Shown: piece by piece, positions 1 to 9,797 of the stretch
Position numbering within the stretch: position 1 is the first letter of the stretch
How the letters are laid out: each line of letters begins with the position of its first letter
Source: a bacterium
Lineage (GTDB): Bacteria > JAMCPX01
Reading direction: 5' to 3'
NCBI GenBank assembly: GCA_021792615.1
Contig: JAJYUJ010000003.1
Span: 38,700 to 102,699 of the forward strand
DNA: 64,000 bases
Notes under the pieces: generated by a model
Database searches by the model: none
Told to the model about the DNA's origin: nothing
What the model saw: only the letters and a program-made list of their open reading frames with translations
Translations under genes and position numbers: made by a program

Positions 1-1
1 G

Positions 2-670
2 TACTATAGGTCGGCAGTATTTACCATAGACAATGCCGTTGTTACCTATACCCGCGAGCATCAGCGGAATCCCTTTGTTGATATACGGGCCGCCACTACC
101 CAGCAATTTATGGTCAACACTGCATACTCGACTTACAATATCTACCTTACCATTGCCGGCCAGCTTGACAAATTGAATGTAAGCCTCACTTCGTACCCGC
201 CCAATCTCGACGAGATGGACATCATAAGCCTGCTTACCTATGGTGTAACTCCCGCTGATCTCATGAAGAGCGGAATTAGTTCGGCCGCTGCATACGAAGT
301 AGGAACTGCGGTTGGCAGTAAGCTCGCAAGGGATATTTTTTCGGAGTTGGTGGGCAATGAAAGTTACAGCAAATTCAGGAAGTTTTTCTGGATAGACAAT
401 CTTCAGGTAGAACCGTATTATCCGATCGGCGCTCCGACGACGAGTATACGGCTTACAATTACGAAGAGGATTACCAATGATCTGGATATTCTGTACTCAT
501 ACGATTTGAGCGGATACAACCTCCAGCGTTTTCAGGGGCAGTACCAGTTAAGCAGAAGACTTTATTTTATAGGAAGCTGGGATAATAACATTTCTACGGT
601 ACAACCAAGCAACTCCAACAATAATGTCGGCAACTTCGGCGGTGATTTAAAATACAAATTTAAATTCTGA
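2..670 (+). CDS. tamB: TamB C-terminal region (translocation and assembly module), 5' truncated by window
   Basis: The frame is open from base 2, so this is the last 222 codons of a longer gene. It resembles the TamB (DUF490) C-terminal domain: alternating beta-strand sequence, a motif around DIISLLTYGV, then a Gly/Leu/Arg-rich segment and several short strands ending in LKYKFKF with a C-terminal Phe, as in periplasm-spanning lipid-transfer/OMP-assembly proteins. TamB family members are anchored in the inner membrane and reach an Omp85 protein in the outer membrane. The next gene encodes such an Omp85 protein and starts within the TGA stop (TGATG), so the two are probably translationally coupled. 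The family call rests on recognition of the C-terminal domain; the N-terminal part is outside the window. Confidence 0.8.
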   Translation, partial: YYRSAVFTIDNAVVTYTREHQRNPFVDIRAATTQQFMVNTAYSTYNIYLTIAGQLDKLNVSLTSYPPNLDEMDIISLLTYGVTPADLMKSGISSAAAYEVGTAVGSKLARDIFSELVGNESYSKFRKFFWIDNLQVEPYYPIGAPTTSIRLTITKRITNDLDILYSYDLSGYNLQRFQGQYQLSRRLYFIGSWDNNISTVQPSNSNNNVGNFGGDLKYKFKF

Positions 671-3525
671 TGGCGCTATCGTTATTAAAAATTTATTGCA
701 GAATAAAAAAGAGGCTGCACTATCCTGTGGCTTTCCTGCTCGTCATGGCGGGTATCTTGTCGGCATATCCGGCGTATGCCGATAATACTATCGGTCGTTA
801 CAACGGCATGATCGTATCCGGTGTTACGCTGCAGTTTCCGCCCGATGTAAAAACGGAAGGGATCCGGGAGCTTATAAAAACCAAAGAAGGAAGCCCTTTC
901 GCCGTCGCAGATGCCGATGATTCCATAAAACTTATATACTCGACCGGTCAGTGTGCCGATGTTCAGCTCGGGGTCGAGCCGGCAGGTAATAGAGTACATC
1001 TTGTTTATATCTGTAAACCCGTTATCAATGTCACAAAGATCACTTTTTCCGGGGTAAAAAGTGTACCGCTCAAGGATCTCGAACATGCTGTTATCATACA
1101 ACCGGAAACGCATTTTTACCCGGGACTTCTCGATATCGTAAAAGAGCATGCTCTGAAATTTTATAACGATAATGGTTATATGACCGTCAATGCGAAGGTA
1201 ACTTTTACCCAGACTTCCTACAATGCAGTTCATCTGATGATCGATATAACAGAGGGACACCCTGTCAGAATAAAAAAAATTGACATCACGGGTAATCCAG
1301 AAATAAAAACATCTCTGTTGCTCGGTAATTTGGGGATAGGGCCGGGAGATATTGCCGTAAAAAACAAAATAGATAATATCCCCGCTCACCTGGAGTCATA
1401 CTATCATGCCAGGGGGTACTGGCAGGCAGACGTGCATAAACCCTCGATTGTATATTCTGAAGATTTCCTCGAGGCATTTATAACCATACCAATAACTGCA
1501 GGTCCGCAGTACGTTTTGCAGTTTACCGGCGCCGGACACATGACGGATAGCGAGCTTATCGATATAACGGGAATAAAGAAGAGCGGAGGATTCATCAATT
1601 TCGAACTGTATAAGAACAGAATCGAAAATACCCTGAGGGACCGCGGGTATTATTTCTGCACGGTTGATTATACTATGATTAAAAAGAAGAGGATCCATGT
1701 TGTTTTCTCTATTCACAAAGGCCGTAAAGTGTTTATTGCCGGGATTTATTTCAGCGGGAATACGCATATCCGGACTTCGGCACTCAAAGCACAGATGCTC
1801 ACGTCTCCATGGAGGATGTACGCTTATCTCTATAACTACAAATACAACGGGATATTAGCACCTGCAAGGTTCGAAAATGATCTGAAAGCCATTATCTATC
1901 TCTATAAATTAAACGGTTTTCTGAACGTCAGGATAAAGGGCGTAAACCTTGCCTTTGCTGATGCGCGCAAAGAGTGGATCAATGTCACGATCTCTCTGGA
2001 GGAAGGCATACAGACCATCGTGAACAGCGTTAGTGTAGAAGGTGTATCAGAAAGTATGAATGAGCGGGTAATGCGTTTGATAGAAAAGATCAAAATGGGC
2101 GTGCCGTTCAATATGTGGGGTGTGCAGAACATTAAAAGACAGGTGGAACAGCTTTATTTCTCCCATGGTTATATCAATGCATCGGTGGATTATAATTACA
2201 CCATACATGATGGTCAGGCAGCCATTGAGTTTAAAATAAATGAGGGGAACAGAATACGTATCGGCAAGATTATCATAGCAGGCAATGTCAAAACGGCGGA
2301 CTGGGTCATCGTAAAAAATCTGGATTTTAAAACAGGCATGTATTTTATACCGGACAATATCATACAGAGCAGAATAAACCTGTTGAGAACCGGTTATTTC
2401 GAAAGTGCCGACATAAGGCCCATACCGGAAACAAGACATAAGAACGTTGTTGATGTTGCCGTTATCGTTAAGGAGCGAAAAACCCGGGGTGTAACGGTAT
2501 CCATTGGATACGGCACGGTTGAAGGATACCGGGCAGCCGTGGACGTGTATGATAATAATATCATGGGAAGTGCAAAATCCATTGATCTCCATGCCGGTGG
2601 AGGTGTGCAGCCCATGGTGTATGCGTTGAAACCCATGTTCAATCACGGCAATTACCTGACCAATGAACGTGATCTTGAGCTCGGGTATACCCAGCATTAC
2701 ATCTTTAATACGAGCATGACCGGCAGAGTAGATCTTATAGATTCATACATCAGAAACTACTGGGTAGGGTACGGGTTAAAGACTGAGAGCGGGGTTGTAG
2801 GTATTGACAGGAATGAAGGGTCTGCCGTAAAGCTTTCGTTACAGTATGATTTTGAAATACGGGAACCCATGGACGTTCAGCCTAATGCCGTTCTTACTCC
2901 TGCAGACTTTGAACAAAGGCAGCTCGGTATCGTGTCACCAATTATATCGGTAGACGAGAGGAACAATCCGTTTAATCCTACAAACGGGTTTATTCAGATA
3001 TTCAGACTCGATTGGGCAAAGAACTGGTTTTTATCGCAGGAAGAGTATGTAAAGCTCTATACTGCAACAACAAAATATGTTCCTATAAACGATAGCATTA
3101 CGTATGTACTTTCTTTGAGGGGCGGTTATGCGTGGCCGCTTGGTACAACAACCGCTCTGCCCATAGAAAAAAGATTTTATCTTGGCGGCGGGTCTACCAT
3201 ACGGGGTTTTGCCGAGGACAGCGTGGGCCCTATGGTAGGGAATACACCTATTGGCGGAGACATCATGCTGAACTATCAGACCGAGTTCCGCATTAAATTG
3301 ATAGATAGTTTTGACGGCGTTGTATTTACGGACGGCGGTAATGTGTGGCCGTCTTCAGCCGATTTCGTGCTGAAGGGCATGCACGATATACGGAAGACCG
3401 CTGGTTTTGGTATACGATATGTGACACCCGCGGGTGCCCTTAATCTTGACATTGGATTTAAGCTCGACAAAAGGCCGAATGAGCCTCTTACGGCATGGAA
3501 TTTCTATATAGGAACAATTCTGTAA
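670..3525 (+). CDS. BamA/TamA-like Omp85 outer-membrane assembly protein with seven POTRA-like units
   Basis: A 951-residue Omp85-superfamily protein that would insert beta-barrel proteins into the outer membrane. Residues 1-37 form a signal peptide ending AYA|D. Seven POTRA-like repeats of about 75-90 residues follow, each beginning with a strand such as VTKITFSGVKS, VRIKKIDITGN, FIAGIYFSGNT or IRIGKIIIAGN, up to about residue 610. The rest is the 16-strand barrel with the diagnostic IRGF loop near residue 845 and the final strands FGIRYVTPAGALNLDIGF. E. coli BamA has five POTRAs and TamA three, so the count does not settle BamA versus TamA. The tamB neighbour and the SurA-like gene downstream fit either. 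Its ATG overlaps the tamB stop by one base. Confidence 0.85.
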   Translation: MALSLLKIYCRIKKRLHYPVAFLLVMAGILSAYPAYADNTIGRYNGMIVSGVTLQFPPDVKTEGIRELIKTKEGSPFAVADADDSIKLIYSTGQCADVQLGVEPAGNRVHLVYICKPVINVTKITFSGVKSVPLKDLEHAVIIQPETHFYPGLLDIVKEHALKFYNDNGYMTVNAKVTFTQTSYNAVHLMIDITEGHPVRIKKIDITGNPEIKTSLLLGNLGIGPGDIAVKNKIDNIPAHLESYYHARGYWQADVHKPSIVYSEDFLEAFITIPITAGPQYVLQFTGAGHMTDSELIDITGIKKSGGFINFELYKNRIENTLRDRGYYFCTVDYTMIKKKRIHVVFSIHKGRKVFIAGIYFSGNTHIRTSALKAQMLTSPWRMYAYLYNYKYNGILAPARFENDLKAIIYLYKLNGFLNVRIKGVNLAFADARKEWINVTISLEEGIQTIVNSVSVEGVSESMNERVMRLIEKIKMGVPFNMWGVQNIKRQVEQLYFSHGYINASVDYNYTIHDGQAAIEFKINEGNRIRIGKIIIAGNVKTADWVIVKNLDFKTGMYFIPDNIIQSRINLLRTGYFESADIRPIPETRHKNVVDVAVIVKERKTRGVTVSIGYGTVEGYRAAVDVYDNNIMGSAKSIDLHAGGGVQPMVYALKPMFNHGNYLTNERDLELGYTQHYIFNTSMTGRVDLIDSYIRNYWVGYGLKTESGVVGIDRNEGSAVKLSLQYDFEIREPMDVQPNAVLTPADFEQRQLGIVSPIISVDERNNPFNPTNGFIQIFRLDWAKNWFLSQEEYVKLYTATTKYVPINDSITYVLSLRGGYAWPLGTTTALPIEKRFYLGGGSTIRGFAEDSVGPMVGNTPIGGDIMLNYQTEFRIKLIDSFDGVVFTDGGNVWPSSADFVLKGMHDIRKTAGFGIRYVTPAGALNLDIGFKLDKRPNEPLTAWNFYIGTIL

Positions 3526-3562
3526 TAGAATGGAGTATGGTTGATACCTGGTACCATAATAC

Positions 3563-4225
3563 ATGATGAGAAATAAAAGGATACTATCATTCCTGATCTT
3601 TGCTGCGGTCTCTTGCACGGGGCTTGCTGATGCCTCTGCAAAGCCTGTAATACTTGACCGCATCGTTGCCTCAATTCAGGGGGCCGGTGTCATAACCGAC
3701 GTACAGCTTGTGCAGTATGCAGCCGTACGTTCGGTATTTGAATCCGGATACCATAAGTCCGTTCAAGAACAACTGAACGATCGTCAGTTTATGAAATCTA
3801 CCCTGGACATGCTTATTGACAGAACACTTATGCTGAAAGATGCGCAATTATTATCCATCATACAGCCGGGAAAGGAAAAGGTTAACAACATGGTTGCCCA
3901 ATTCAGAGCGAAATTCAATTCAGAAAACGATTTCAACGATTATTTGAAGCGGTATGCCATAACCCCTGATTATCTCAACAAGTACATGACTGATGAACTC
4001 ATAGTCCGGCAATATTTAAATGATGAGATTAAGATGCTTGTTAAGGTCAGTAATCATGATATAGAGCAATACTATGAGAATAATAAGGATGCATATAACG
4101 GTATCAATAAGAAAGATGCAGAGAAGGACATCAAGGCGCTGCTCCTGAAAAAAGAATACGGTAAGCAGTTGAAATCCTGGATAAAAACACTGACGCTCAA
4201 CAGGGAAATTGTGATAATGTACTGA
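3563..4225 (+). CDS. SurA N-terminal-like periplasmic chaperone, no PPIase domain
   Basis: A 220-residue exported protein. The N terminus is a signal peptide, probably cleaved near ASA|K around residue 27; a Cys at position 18 (AVSC) makes a lipoprotein possible but the lipobox is poor. The mature part begins ILDRIVASIQGAGVITDVQL, the typical opening of SurA/parvulin-family chaperone domains (in E. coli SurA this is DKVVAVVNNDVV), followed by helices with the LIDRTLML and DELIVRQYL motifs of that fold. The C-terminal parvulin domain is absent, so the protein can be a chaperone but not a prolyl isomerase. It lies between the Omp85 gene and a rimK-like gene, overlapping the latter by one base (TGATG). 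Confidence 0.75.
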   Translation: MMRNKRILSFLIFAAVSCTGLADASAKPVILDRIVASIQGAGVITDVQLVQYAAVRSVFESGYHKSVQEQLNDRQFMKSTLDMLIDRTLMLKDAQLLSIIQPGKEKVNNMVAQFRAKFNSENDFNDYLKRYAITPDYLNKYMTDELIVRQYLNDEIKMLVKVSNHDIEQYYENNKDAYNGINKKDAEKDIKALLLKKEYGKQLKSWIKTLTLNREIVIMY

Positions 4226-5115
4226 TGCGCATACTCATATTATCAAAAAAAATCGGCATCTATTCTACCAGAAGACTTGCAGAAGCTGGTCGGGAAAGAG
4301 GTCATGCCGTAAAGGTGATAGATCCCCTGAAATTCAATATAGCACTCCTGAACGGCAGGGCTGTTGTCACGTACAGGGACAAGCATGTCTTGCTACCCGG
4401 TATCGTCATTCCGCGCATTTCCGGCACGATCAACAGCTTTGGCATGTCGGTCGTCAAACAGTGTGAGCTTCTGAATGTTCCGGTGATAAACAGATCCTCT
4501 GCCATAGCGCTTGCGCGGGACAAGTTCATGAGTGCCCAGTGCCTGGTTGCGAAAAAGATAGATGTTCCGGCGACAGCGATGATCCGGAATCCCGAGGACA
4601 TAGAGACAGCTTTAAATCTGGTAGGCGGTCCTCCGGTTATTCTCAAGCTTATTGAAGGTGCGCAGGGGATAGGCGTTATGCTTGCCGAGTCCAGGGATTC
4701 GATAGAATCTACCATCAATGCCTTTTTCAGTCTTGGACAGAATATTATTATCCAGCAGTTCGTTTCGGAATCAAAGGGCAGGGATATCAGGGTACTCGTC
4801 GTCGGCGATAAGGTGGTAGCTTCCATGCGCCGGGTTGCAAAGGCGGGGGAGTTCAGAACCAATATCCATCGCGGCGGACAGGGAGAAACGATAGCGCTCC
4901 CTCGCTTGTACGAGGATATAGCGATACAGGCAGTCAGGACACTCGGGCTTGATGTAGCAGGTGTCGATATTATAGAAAGCACCGATGGTCCGAAGGTACT
5001 GGAGATAAACCCGTCTCCGGGTATCGAGGCACTGGAGAAGATAAACAAGCAGGATATCGCAACCGAGATAATCAGGTATGCGGAACATTTGGTTAAGCCC
5101 CGCCAATCACCATAA
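4225..5115 (+). CDS. RimK-family ATP-grasp ligase
   Basis: A 296-residue ATP-grasp enzyme of the RimK family, close in length to E. coli RimK (300 residues), which adds glutamates to ribosomal protein S6. Visible features are the N-terminal Rossmann-like part beginning MRILILSKK, the segment LARDKFMSAQ, the ATP-binding strand VILKLIEGAQGIGVML around residue 137, the RDIRVLVVGDKVVASM segment, and the metal-binding end VLEINPSPGIEALE near residue 260. Other RimK relatives act on coenzyme F420, mycosporines or lysine carrier proteins, so the substrate is not certain. It overlaps the SurA-like gene by one base and is the last gene of the first operon. Confidence 0.8.
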   Translation: MRILILSKKIGIYSTRRLAEAGRERGHAVKVIDPLKFNIALLNGRAVVTYRDKHVLLPGIVIPRISGTINSFGMSVVKQCELLNVPVINRSSAIALARDKFMSAQCLVAKKIDVPATAMIRNPEDIETALNLVGGPPVILKLIEGAQGIGVMLAESRDSIESTINAFFSLGQNIIIQQFVSESKGRDIRVLVVGDKVVASMRRVAKAGEFRTNIHRGGQGETIALPRLYEDIAIQAVRTLGLDVAGVDIIESTDGPKVLEINPSPGIEALEKINKQDIATEIIRYAEHLVKPRQSP

Positions 5116-5203
5116 AAGCAGCGTAACGGTCAGCATAGCCTGTCCAATAGTATTCGTATTCCGTAACGACGGTAAGAAAGTATAAAAAAAATATTACTTT
5201 TTG

Positions 5204-5235
5204 TTGACAACTTTAAAAATCAACTTGTATACAAT
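5204..5235 (+). promoter_or_regulatory. Candidate sigma-70 promoter of the TCA operon
   Basis: TTGACA at 5204-5209 is a perfect -35 box. TATACA (5228-5233, 18-bp spacing) or TACAAT (5230-5235, 20-bp spacing) is the -10. It lies 150 bases upstream of acn in the 266-base spacer that separates the outer-membrane operon from the TCA genes. Nothing else in that spacer looks like a gene. A short hairpin CCCTG-tatgg-CAGGG lies downstream in the leader. Confidence 0.5.
5225..5234. promoter_or_regulatory. GTATAC-centred palindrome overlapping the -10 region
   Basis: TTGTATACAA is a perfect 10-bp palindrome sitting on the -10 element of the acn promoter. GTATAC-centred sites are typical of several GntR-family repressors (for example ExuR/UxuR-type operators). 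A protein bound here would block RNA polymerase. That it is an operator is inferred from symmetry and position only. Confidence 0.35.
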
Positions 5236-5381
5236 ATTCAAGTTCACCCCGTGAGAAAGTTCCGCCCTGTATGGCAGGGATGCTATGATGAATTATAAAT
5301 CGTTATAGAATGGGCATGGCTGAAAGTCGAATCTTGGCTAAGGGGTAGATTGAATAGAGAATAGATAAAAATGGAGGCAAT

Positions 5382-7307
5382 ATGGGTCAAAACATTGTAC
5401 AAAAGATAATTTCATCCCATCTCGTTTCTGGCAGGATGAATGCGGGTGAGGAGATCGCAATAAAAATCGATCAAACCCTTACGCAGGATGCAACGGGTAC
5501 TATGGCTTACCTTCAGTTCGAAGCCATGGGTATACCCAAGGTAAAGACCGAATTATCAGTAAGTTACGTAGATCACAATACCCTTCAGACAGGCTTTGAG
5601 AATGCCGATGATCATCGATTTCTTCAAACAATAGCTGCAAAACACGGTGTATTTTTTTCCAAGCCCGGAAACGGTATATGTCATCAGGTCCATCTTGAAA
5701 GGTTTGGAATCCCTGGCAAGACCCTGCTCGGCTCGGACAGTCATACCCCAACAGGCGGCGGTATCGGTATGATAGCAATAGGAGCCGGAGGGCTCGATGT
5801 TGCAGTGGCAATGGGTGGTGGACCTTTTTACCTGAACATGCCGAAGGCCATACTGGTACGGTTGAAAGGCAAATTGAAGCCATGGGTGAGTGCAAAAGAC
5901 ATTATCCTTGAGCTGTTGAAAAGGTTAACGGTAAAAGGCGGCGTAGGGAAGATCTTCGAGTATGGCGGCGAAGGTGTAAAAACCCTCTCTGTTCCAGAAC
6001 GGGCAACGATAACCAACATGGGTGCAGAGCTTGGTGCAACCACCTCTGTATTTCCAAGTGATGATATGACGAAGGCGTTTATGACGGCACAGGGCAGGGC
6101 GAAACAGTGGAAAAGGCTCGAGGCGGATAAGGACGCTGCGTATGATGAGATCATAGATATTGATCTGTCAAAGCTCGTTCCGATGGTGGCACAGCCGCAC
6201 AGCCCTGATAACGTAGCCGAGATAAAGACCATAGAAGGTTTAAAGATCAATCAGGCTGCAATCGGAAGCTGCACAAACTCTTCTTATAAGGATATGTCGA
6301 CCGTTGCAAAGATCCTGAAGGGCAAACACGTTCACCCTGATGTCAGTCTCGTTATATCGCCGGGTTCAAAACAGGTATTGAATATGATATCAAAATCCGG
6401 CGCATTGTCCGATATGCTTACAGCCGGAGCAAGGATCCTTGAGACGGCATGCGGACCGTGTATCGGCATGGGACAGGCTCCTTCGAGCGCCGCAGTATCC
6501 CTGAGAACATATAACAGGAACTTTGAAGGCCGCAGCGGTACACCGGACGCCGGTGTATACCTGCTGAGCCCGGAAACAGCCGCGTTCTCAGCCATAAAAG
6601 GTGTCGTTACGGATCCAAGAAAAATGGGCAAACCGGTCAAGGTCATGATGCCGAAAAAATTTATTATCGATGACAGCATGATTATTCCTCCTTCAAAACA
6701 CCCTGAATCTATCGAGGTCGTGCGGGGCCCGAATATCAAGCCTCTTCCAAGGAAAGAACCCATGGCAGACACAATGCAGGGTATCATTATACTCAAGGTT
6801 GGCGATAATATTACCACAGACCATATAATGCCCGCAGGCGCAAAGATCCTTCCTCTTCGCTCGAATATACCCGCGATAGCCGAACATGTGTTCGAGCGGG
6901 TTGATCCTGAGTTTGCAAAAAGGGCAAAAGCAAACAACGGCGGATTTATCGTCGGTGGTACAAACTACGGTCAGGGGTCAAGCAGGGAACATGCTGCACT
7001 TGCTCCTATGTACCTTGGCATCAAGGCCGTCATTGCCAGGTCGTTTGCAAGGATACATTATGCAAATCTCGTCAACTTCGGAATTATGCCTCTGGTCTTT
7101 GCCAATGAAACGGATTATGAAATGGTGTCCCAGGGAGATACTATCGAGATTAAGGACATAAAAGCACAGATAAAGAGTGGAAATACGGTTCAGGCGAAGG
7201 CTGGTTCCGGGAAGGAACTTGTTTTAAGGCATAGCTTGACACCCCGTCAGGTAGACATCATAATTGCCGGTGGATTGTTGAATTACACAGTGAAAAATAA
7301 CGCATAA
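5382..7307 (+). CDS. acn: Aconitate hydratase, short Aquifex-type
   Basis: A 641-residue aconitase interconverting citrate and isocitrate in the TCA cycle. The three Fe-S cluster cysteines are visible: Cys297 in GSCTNSS, and Cys357 and Cys360 in ACGPCIG. The substrate-site segment [14 protein letters not shown] is near residue 118, and the C-terminal swivel domain carries [18 protein letters not shown]. The length is well short of the roughly 890-residue AcnA and fits the shorter form known from Aquifex and many Deltaproteobacteria. The start is set by GGAGG ten bases upstream of the ATG. It is the first gene of the TCA cluster, 13 bases before icd. Confidence 0.95.
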   Translation: MGQNIVQKIISSHLVSGRMNAGEEIAIKIDQTLTQDATGTMAYLQFEAMGIPKVKTELSVSYVDHNTLQTGFENADDHRFLQTIAAKHGVFFSKPGNGICHQVHLERFGIPGKTLLGSDSHTPTGGGIGMIAIGAGGLDVAVAMGGGPFYLNMPKAILVRLKGKLKPWVSAKDIILELLKRLTVKGGVGKIFEYGGEGVKTLSVPERATITNMGAELGATTSVFPSDDMTKAFMTAQGRAKQWKRLEADKDAAYDEIIDIDLSKLVPMVAQPHSPDNVAEIKTIEGLKINQAAIGSCTNSSYKDMSTVAKILKGKHVHPDVSLVISPGSKQVLNMISKSGALSDMLTAGARILETACGPCIGMGQAPSSAAVSLRTYNRNFEGRSGTPDAGVYLLSPETAAFSAIKGVVTDPRKMGKPVKVMMPKKFIIDDSMIIPPSKHPESIEVVRGPNIKPLPRKEPMADTMQGIIILKVGDNITTDHIMPAGAKILPLRSNIPAIAEHVFERVDPEFAKRAKANNGGFIVGGTNYGQGSSREHAALAPMYLGIKAVIARSFARIHYANLVNFGIMPLVFANETDYEMVSQGDTIEIKDIKAQIKSGNTVQAKAGSGKELVLRHSLTPRQVDIIIAGGLLNYTVKNNA

Positions 7308-7320
7308 AGGAGAACATATA

Positions 7321-8568
7321 ATGTCAAATGAAGGAACCAAGATAGGCTTTAAAAACGATAAGATAGTAGTTCCGGATGATCCGATAATACCTTTTATAGA
7401 GGGCGACGGAACAGGGGTTGATATATGGCGCGCATCCGTGATGGTTTTTGATGCAGCCGTTCAAAAGGTCTACCGGGGCAAGAAAAAAATAGTCTGGAAA
7501 GAAATATATGCCGGTGAGAAGGCATTTAAAAAGTTCAATACGTGGCTTCCCGATGAAACCCTGAAAGCAATCGAAGAATACATAGTTGGAATAAAGGGAC
7601 CTCTGACAACACCGGTCGGCGGTGGTATACGGAGTCTGAACGTTACCCTCAGGCAGAAACTCAACCTGTTTGCATGCGTTAGACCCGTCAAATACATTCA
7701 GGGCGTGCCAAGCCCTGTGAAACACCCGGAGAAGATGGATGTCATCATATTCAGGGAGAACACCGAGGACGTTTACTCAGGTATAGAATGGGCACAAGGC
7801 ACACCGGAGGCTGTTAAGGTCATAAAGTTTCTGAAAGAAGAAATGGGTGCAAAAATGCGGGATGATGCCGGCATTGGCATAAAGCCCATCAGTATTACCG
7901 GAACAAAGCAGCTCATGCGTATGGCAATACAGTATGCACTGGACAAGAAGAGAAAGAGTGTCACCATCGATCATAAAGGTAACATCATGAAATATACGGA
8001 AGGTGCGTTCAGGGAATGGGCGTATCAGGTTGCAAAAGAGGAATTCAGAGACAAGATAGTGACCGAGGACGAGATAGAGAAGCAGTACAATGGCAAGGCA
8101 CCGGCGGGGAAATTGATAGTCAAGGACAGGATAGCAGACAATATGTTCCAGCAGGTCCTCACAAGGGCAGATGAGTACGATGTAATCGTTACACCGAACC
8201 TCAACGGTGATTTCCTCTCGGACGCATGTGCAGCCCAGATCGGAGGACTTGGTATGGCACCGGGAGGCAATATCGGTATTCCGTATGCCATGTTTGAGGC
8301 AACTCACGGCACTGCGCCGAAGTATGCAGGCCAGGACAAGGTAAATCCTGGCTCCGTGATACTGTCGGGGGCTATGATGTTTGAATATCTCGGGTGGGAC
8401 CCGGTGAGCGAGGTTATCAAAGAAGCCCTTGGAGAAACGATAAAACAGAAGAGAGTTACCTACGACCTTGAAAGACAGATGGAAGGTGCGACCCTGCTGA
8501 AATCATCGGAGTTCGGCAAGGCCATTGTTGAAAATATGGACAGCGCGATAAAGAAACTCAAGATTTAA
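7321..8568 (+). CDS. icd: Isocitrate dehydrogenase (NADP-type family)
   Basis: A 415-residue isocitrate dehydrogenase that decarboxylates isocitrate to 2-oxoglutarate, or runs in reverse in reductive carbon fixation. It carries the substrate motif [20 protein letters not shown] with the conserved Ser/Asn/Arg positions, the segment [14 protein letters not shown], the metal-binding aspartates in [15 protein letters not shown], and the coenzyme-site segment [13 protein letters not shown] typical of the bacterial NADP enzyme. Length matches E. coli Icd (416). A strong SD (AAAGGAG) precedes the ATG, 13 bases after acn. Cofactor preference is inferred from family resemblance. Confidence 0.95.
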   Translation: MSNEGTKIGFKNDKIVVPDDPIIPFIEGDGTGVDIWRASVMVFDAAVQKVYRGKKKIVWKEIYAGEKAFKKFNTWLPDETLKAIEEYIVGIKGPLTTPVGGGIRSLNVTLRQKLNLFACVRPVKYIQGVPSPVKHPEKMDVIIFRENTEDVYSGIEWAQGTPEAVKVIKFLKEEMGAKMRDDAGIGIKPISITGTKQLMRMAIQYALDKKRKSVTIDHKGNIMKYTEGAFREWAYQVAKEEFRDKIVTEDEIEKQYNGKAPAGKLIVKDRIADNMFQQVLTRADEYDVIVTPNLNGDFLSDACAAQIGGLGMAPGGNIGIPYAMFEATHGTAPKYAGQDKVNPGSVILSGAMMFEYLGWDPVSEVIKEALGETIKQKRVTYDLERQMEGATLLKSSEFGKAIVENMDSAIKKLKI

Positions 8569-8625
8569 GAAATGGTCAAGTGAGAAGGACAAAAGTGCAG
8601 TTCATCAATAAGGATACGTATGATC

Positions 8626-8691
8626 GTCATTCCCGCGGAAGAGGGAATCCAGAAAAAAAAGAATGGATTCCATGTCAAGCCCGGAATGACA
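8626..8691. repeat. Inverted pair of GTCATTCC-type hairpins (empty mini-element)
   Basis: In the 183-base icd-mdh spacer. The left copy reads GTCATTCCCGC...GGGAATCCAG (8626-8652), with an ATTCCC/GGGAAT stem and a GGAA loop. After about 11 A-rich bases an inverted copy follows (8664-8691), ending GGAATGACAG and belonging to the GTCATTCCGGG subtype. The same outward-facing arrangement recurs at 52681-52780 and, around a gene, at 55983-56329. Confidence 0.85.
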
Positions 8692-8751
8692 GAAATAGGG
8701 TAGTTCGCTGAAGCGGGCTTAGAAAGAAACAAAGAATAAAAAGGAGGTTTT

Positions 8752-9690
8752 ATGGCAAGAAAAAAAATAACGGTAGTTGGTGCCGGACGTGTCGGTGAGT
8801 CAACAGCAGCATTGCTTGCAGAAAAAGAGGTAGGAGATGTTGTTGTTGTCGATGTTGTTCCGAATATGCCCCAGGGTAAGACCCTTGACCTTATGCAGGC
8901 GAGGCCGGTTTATAAATCCGACGTAAATGTTGTCGGTTCAAACGGATATGACGAGACAAAGAATTCCGATGTTATCGTCATAACGTCAGGCATGCCGAGA
9001 AAACCCGGTATGAGCAGGGAAGACCTGCTTACGACAAACGTCAAGATTGTGCAGAGCGTCACGGATAATGTTGCAAAGAGATCCCCCAACGCTATCATAA
9101 TCGTTGTAGCGAACCCGGTTGACGGTATGACCTACGTTTCCTACAAGGTCAGTAAGTTCCCGAGAGAAAGGGTCATGGGCATGGCTGGTGTACTCGATTC
9201 CGCCCGGTTCAGGACGTTCATAGCAATGGAATTGAACGTATCCGTCGAGGATGTGAGTGCATTTGTTATCGGTGTTCACGGCGATGAGATGGTGCCGTCG
9301 GTCCGATACACGAATGTCGCGGGTATACCCGTTGCAGAGCTTATTGCCAAGGACAAACTGGATGCAATCGTTGCACGGACGAGAAAGGCAGGAGGAGAGA
9401 TAGTGAACCTGCTGGGATTCAGCGCATATTATGCCCCTGCAGCATCAGCCGTAGAGATGGTCGAAGCGATACTCAAAGACAAGAAAAAGATTCTTCCCGC
9501 TATCACGCTATGTAACGGAGAGTTCGGTCTCAAGGACGTATTCATGGGCGTACCAGTAAAACTCGGTGAAAAGGGTATTGAGAAGATCTTCGAGATAAAG
9601 ATGAGTGAAGAAGAGGCAGCTGCACTGAAGAAGTCTGCGGAAGCCGTCAACAGGCAGAAGAACGAAATAGACGGATTGAAGCTTCTGTAA
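8752..9690 (+). CDS. mdh: Malate dehydrogenase (LDH-like type)
   Basis: A 312-residue NAD-dependent malate dehydrogenase interconverting malate and oxaloacetate. The N terminus has the Rossmann motif [11 protein letters not shown]. The active-site loop [12 protein letters not shown] carries the arginine that selects dicarboxylates, where lactate dehydrogenases have Gln. The catalytic His lies in [11 protein letters not shown] and the substrate Arg in [10 protein letters not shown] strong SD (AAGGAGG) precedes the ATG. It is separated from icd by a spacer holding a repeat pair, so whether icd and mdh are one transcript is uncertain. Confidence 0.95.
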   Translation: MARKKITVVGAGRVGESTAALLAEKEVGDVVVVDVVPNMPQGKTLDLMQARPVYKSDVNVVGSNGYDETKNSDVIVITSGMPRKPGMSREDLLTTNVKIVQSVTDNVAKRSPNAIIIVVANPVDGMTYVSYKVSKFPRERVMGMAGVLDSARFRTFIAMELNVSVEDVSAFVIGVHGDEMVPSVRYTNVAGIPVAELIAKDKLDAIVARTRKAGGEIVNLLGFSAYYAPAASAVEMVEAILKDKKKILPAITLCNGEFGLKDVFMGVPVKLGEKGIEKIFEIKMSEEEAAALKKSAEAVNRQKNEIDGLKLL

Positions 9691-9713
9691 GAATAAAGAG
9701 AATAAACGGTAGA

Positions 9714-9786
9714 GGCGGGGTTTCTCCGCCCTTAATTGCTCATATACAAAATTGTACTGCAGGGGCGGGACAATACAGCCCCTGCA
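9714..9786. repeat. Two GC-rich hairpins in the mdh-fumarase spacer
   Basis: Hairpin one (9714-9730) is GGCGGGG-TTT-CTCCGCC, seven pairs including one G-T. Hairpin two (9758-9786) has a perfect nine-base stem TGCAGGGGC/GCCCCTGCA around an 11-base loop. Similar GGGGCGGG-type hairpins open the gene at 53891. They resemble dispersed GC-rich palindromic repeats. Neither is followed by a T tract, so a terminator is less likely. Confidence 0.6.
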
Positions 9787-9797
9787 CAGGAAGGTAA

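Noticed and set aside
685-1389. Long minus-strand reading frame opposite the Omp85 gene
   Set aside because: It has no recognisable domain or SD and is explained by codon use of the gene on the plus strand; similar shadows occur opposite many genes here.
8569-8751. CRISPR-like reading of the GTCATTCCC repeats
   Set aside because: Copies are inverted pairs, not direct repeats with regular spacers, and there are no cas genes in the window.
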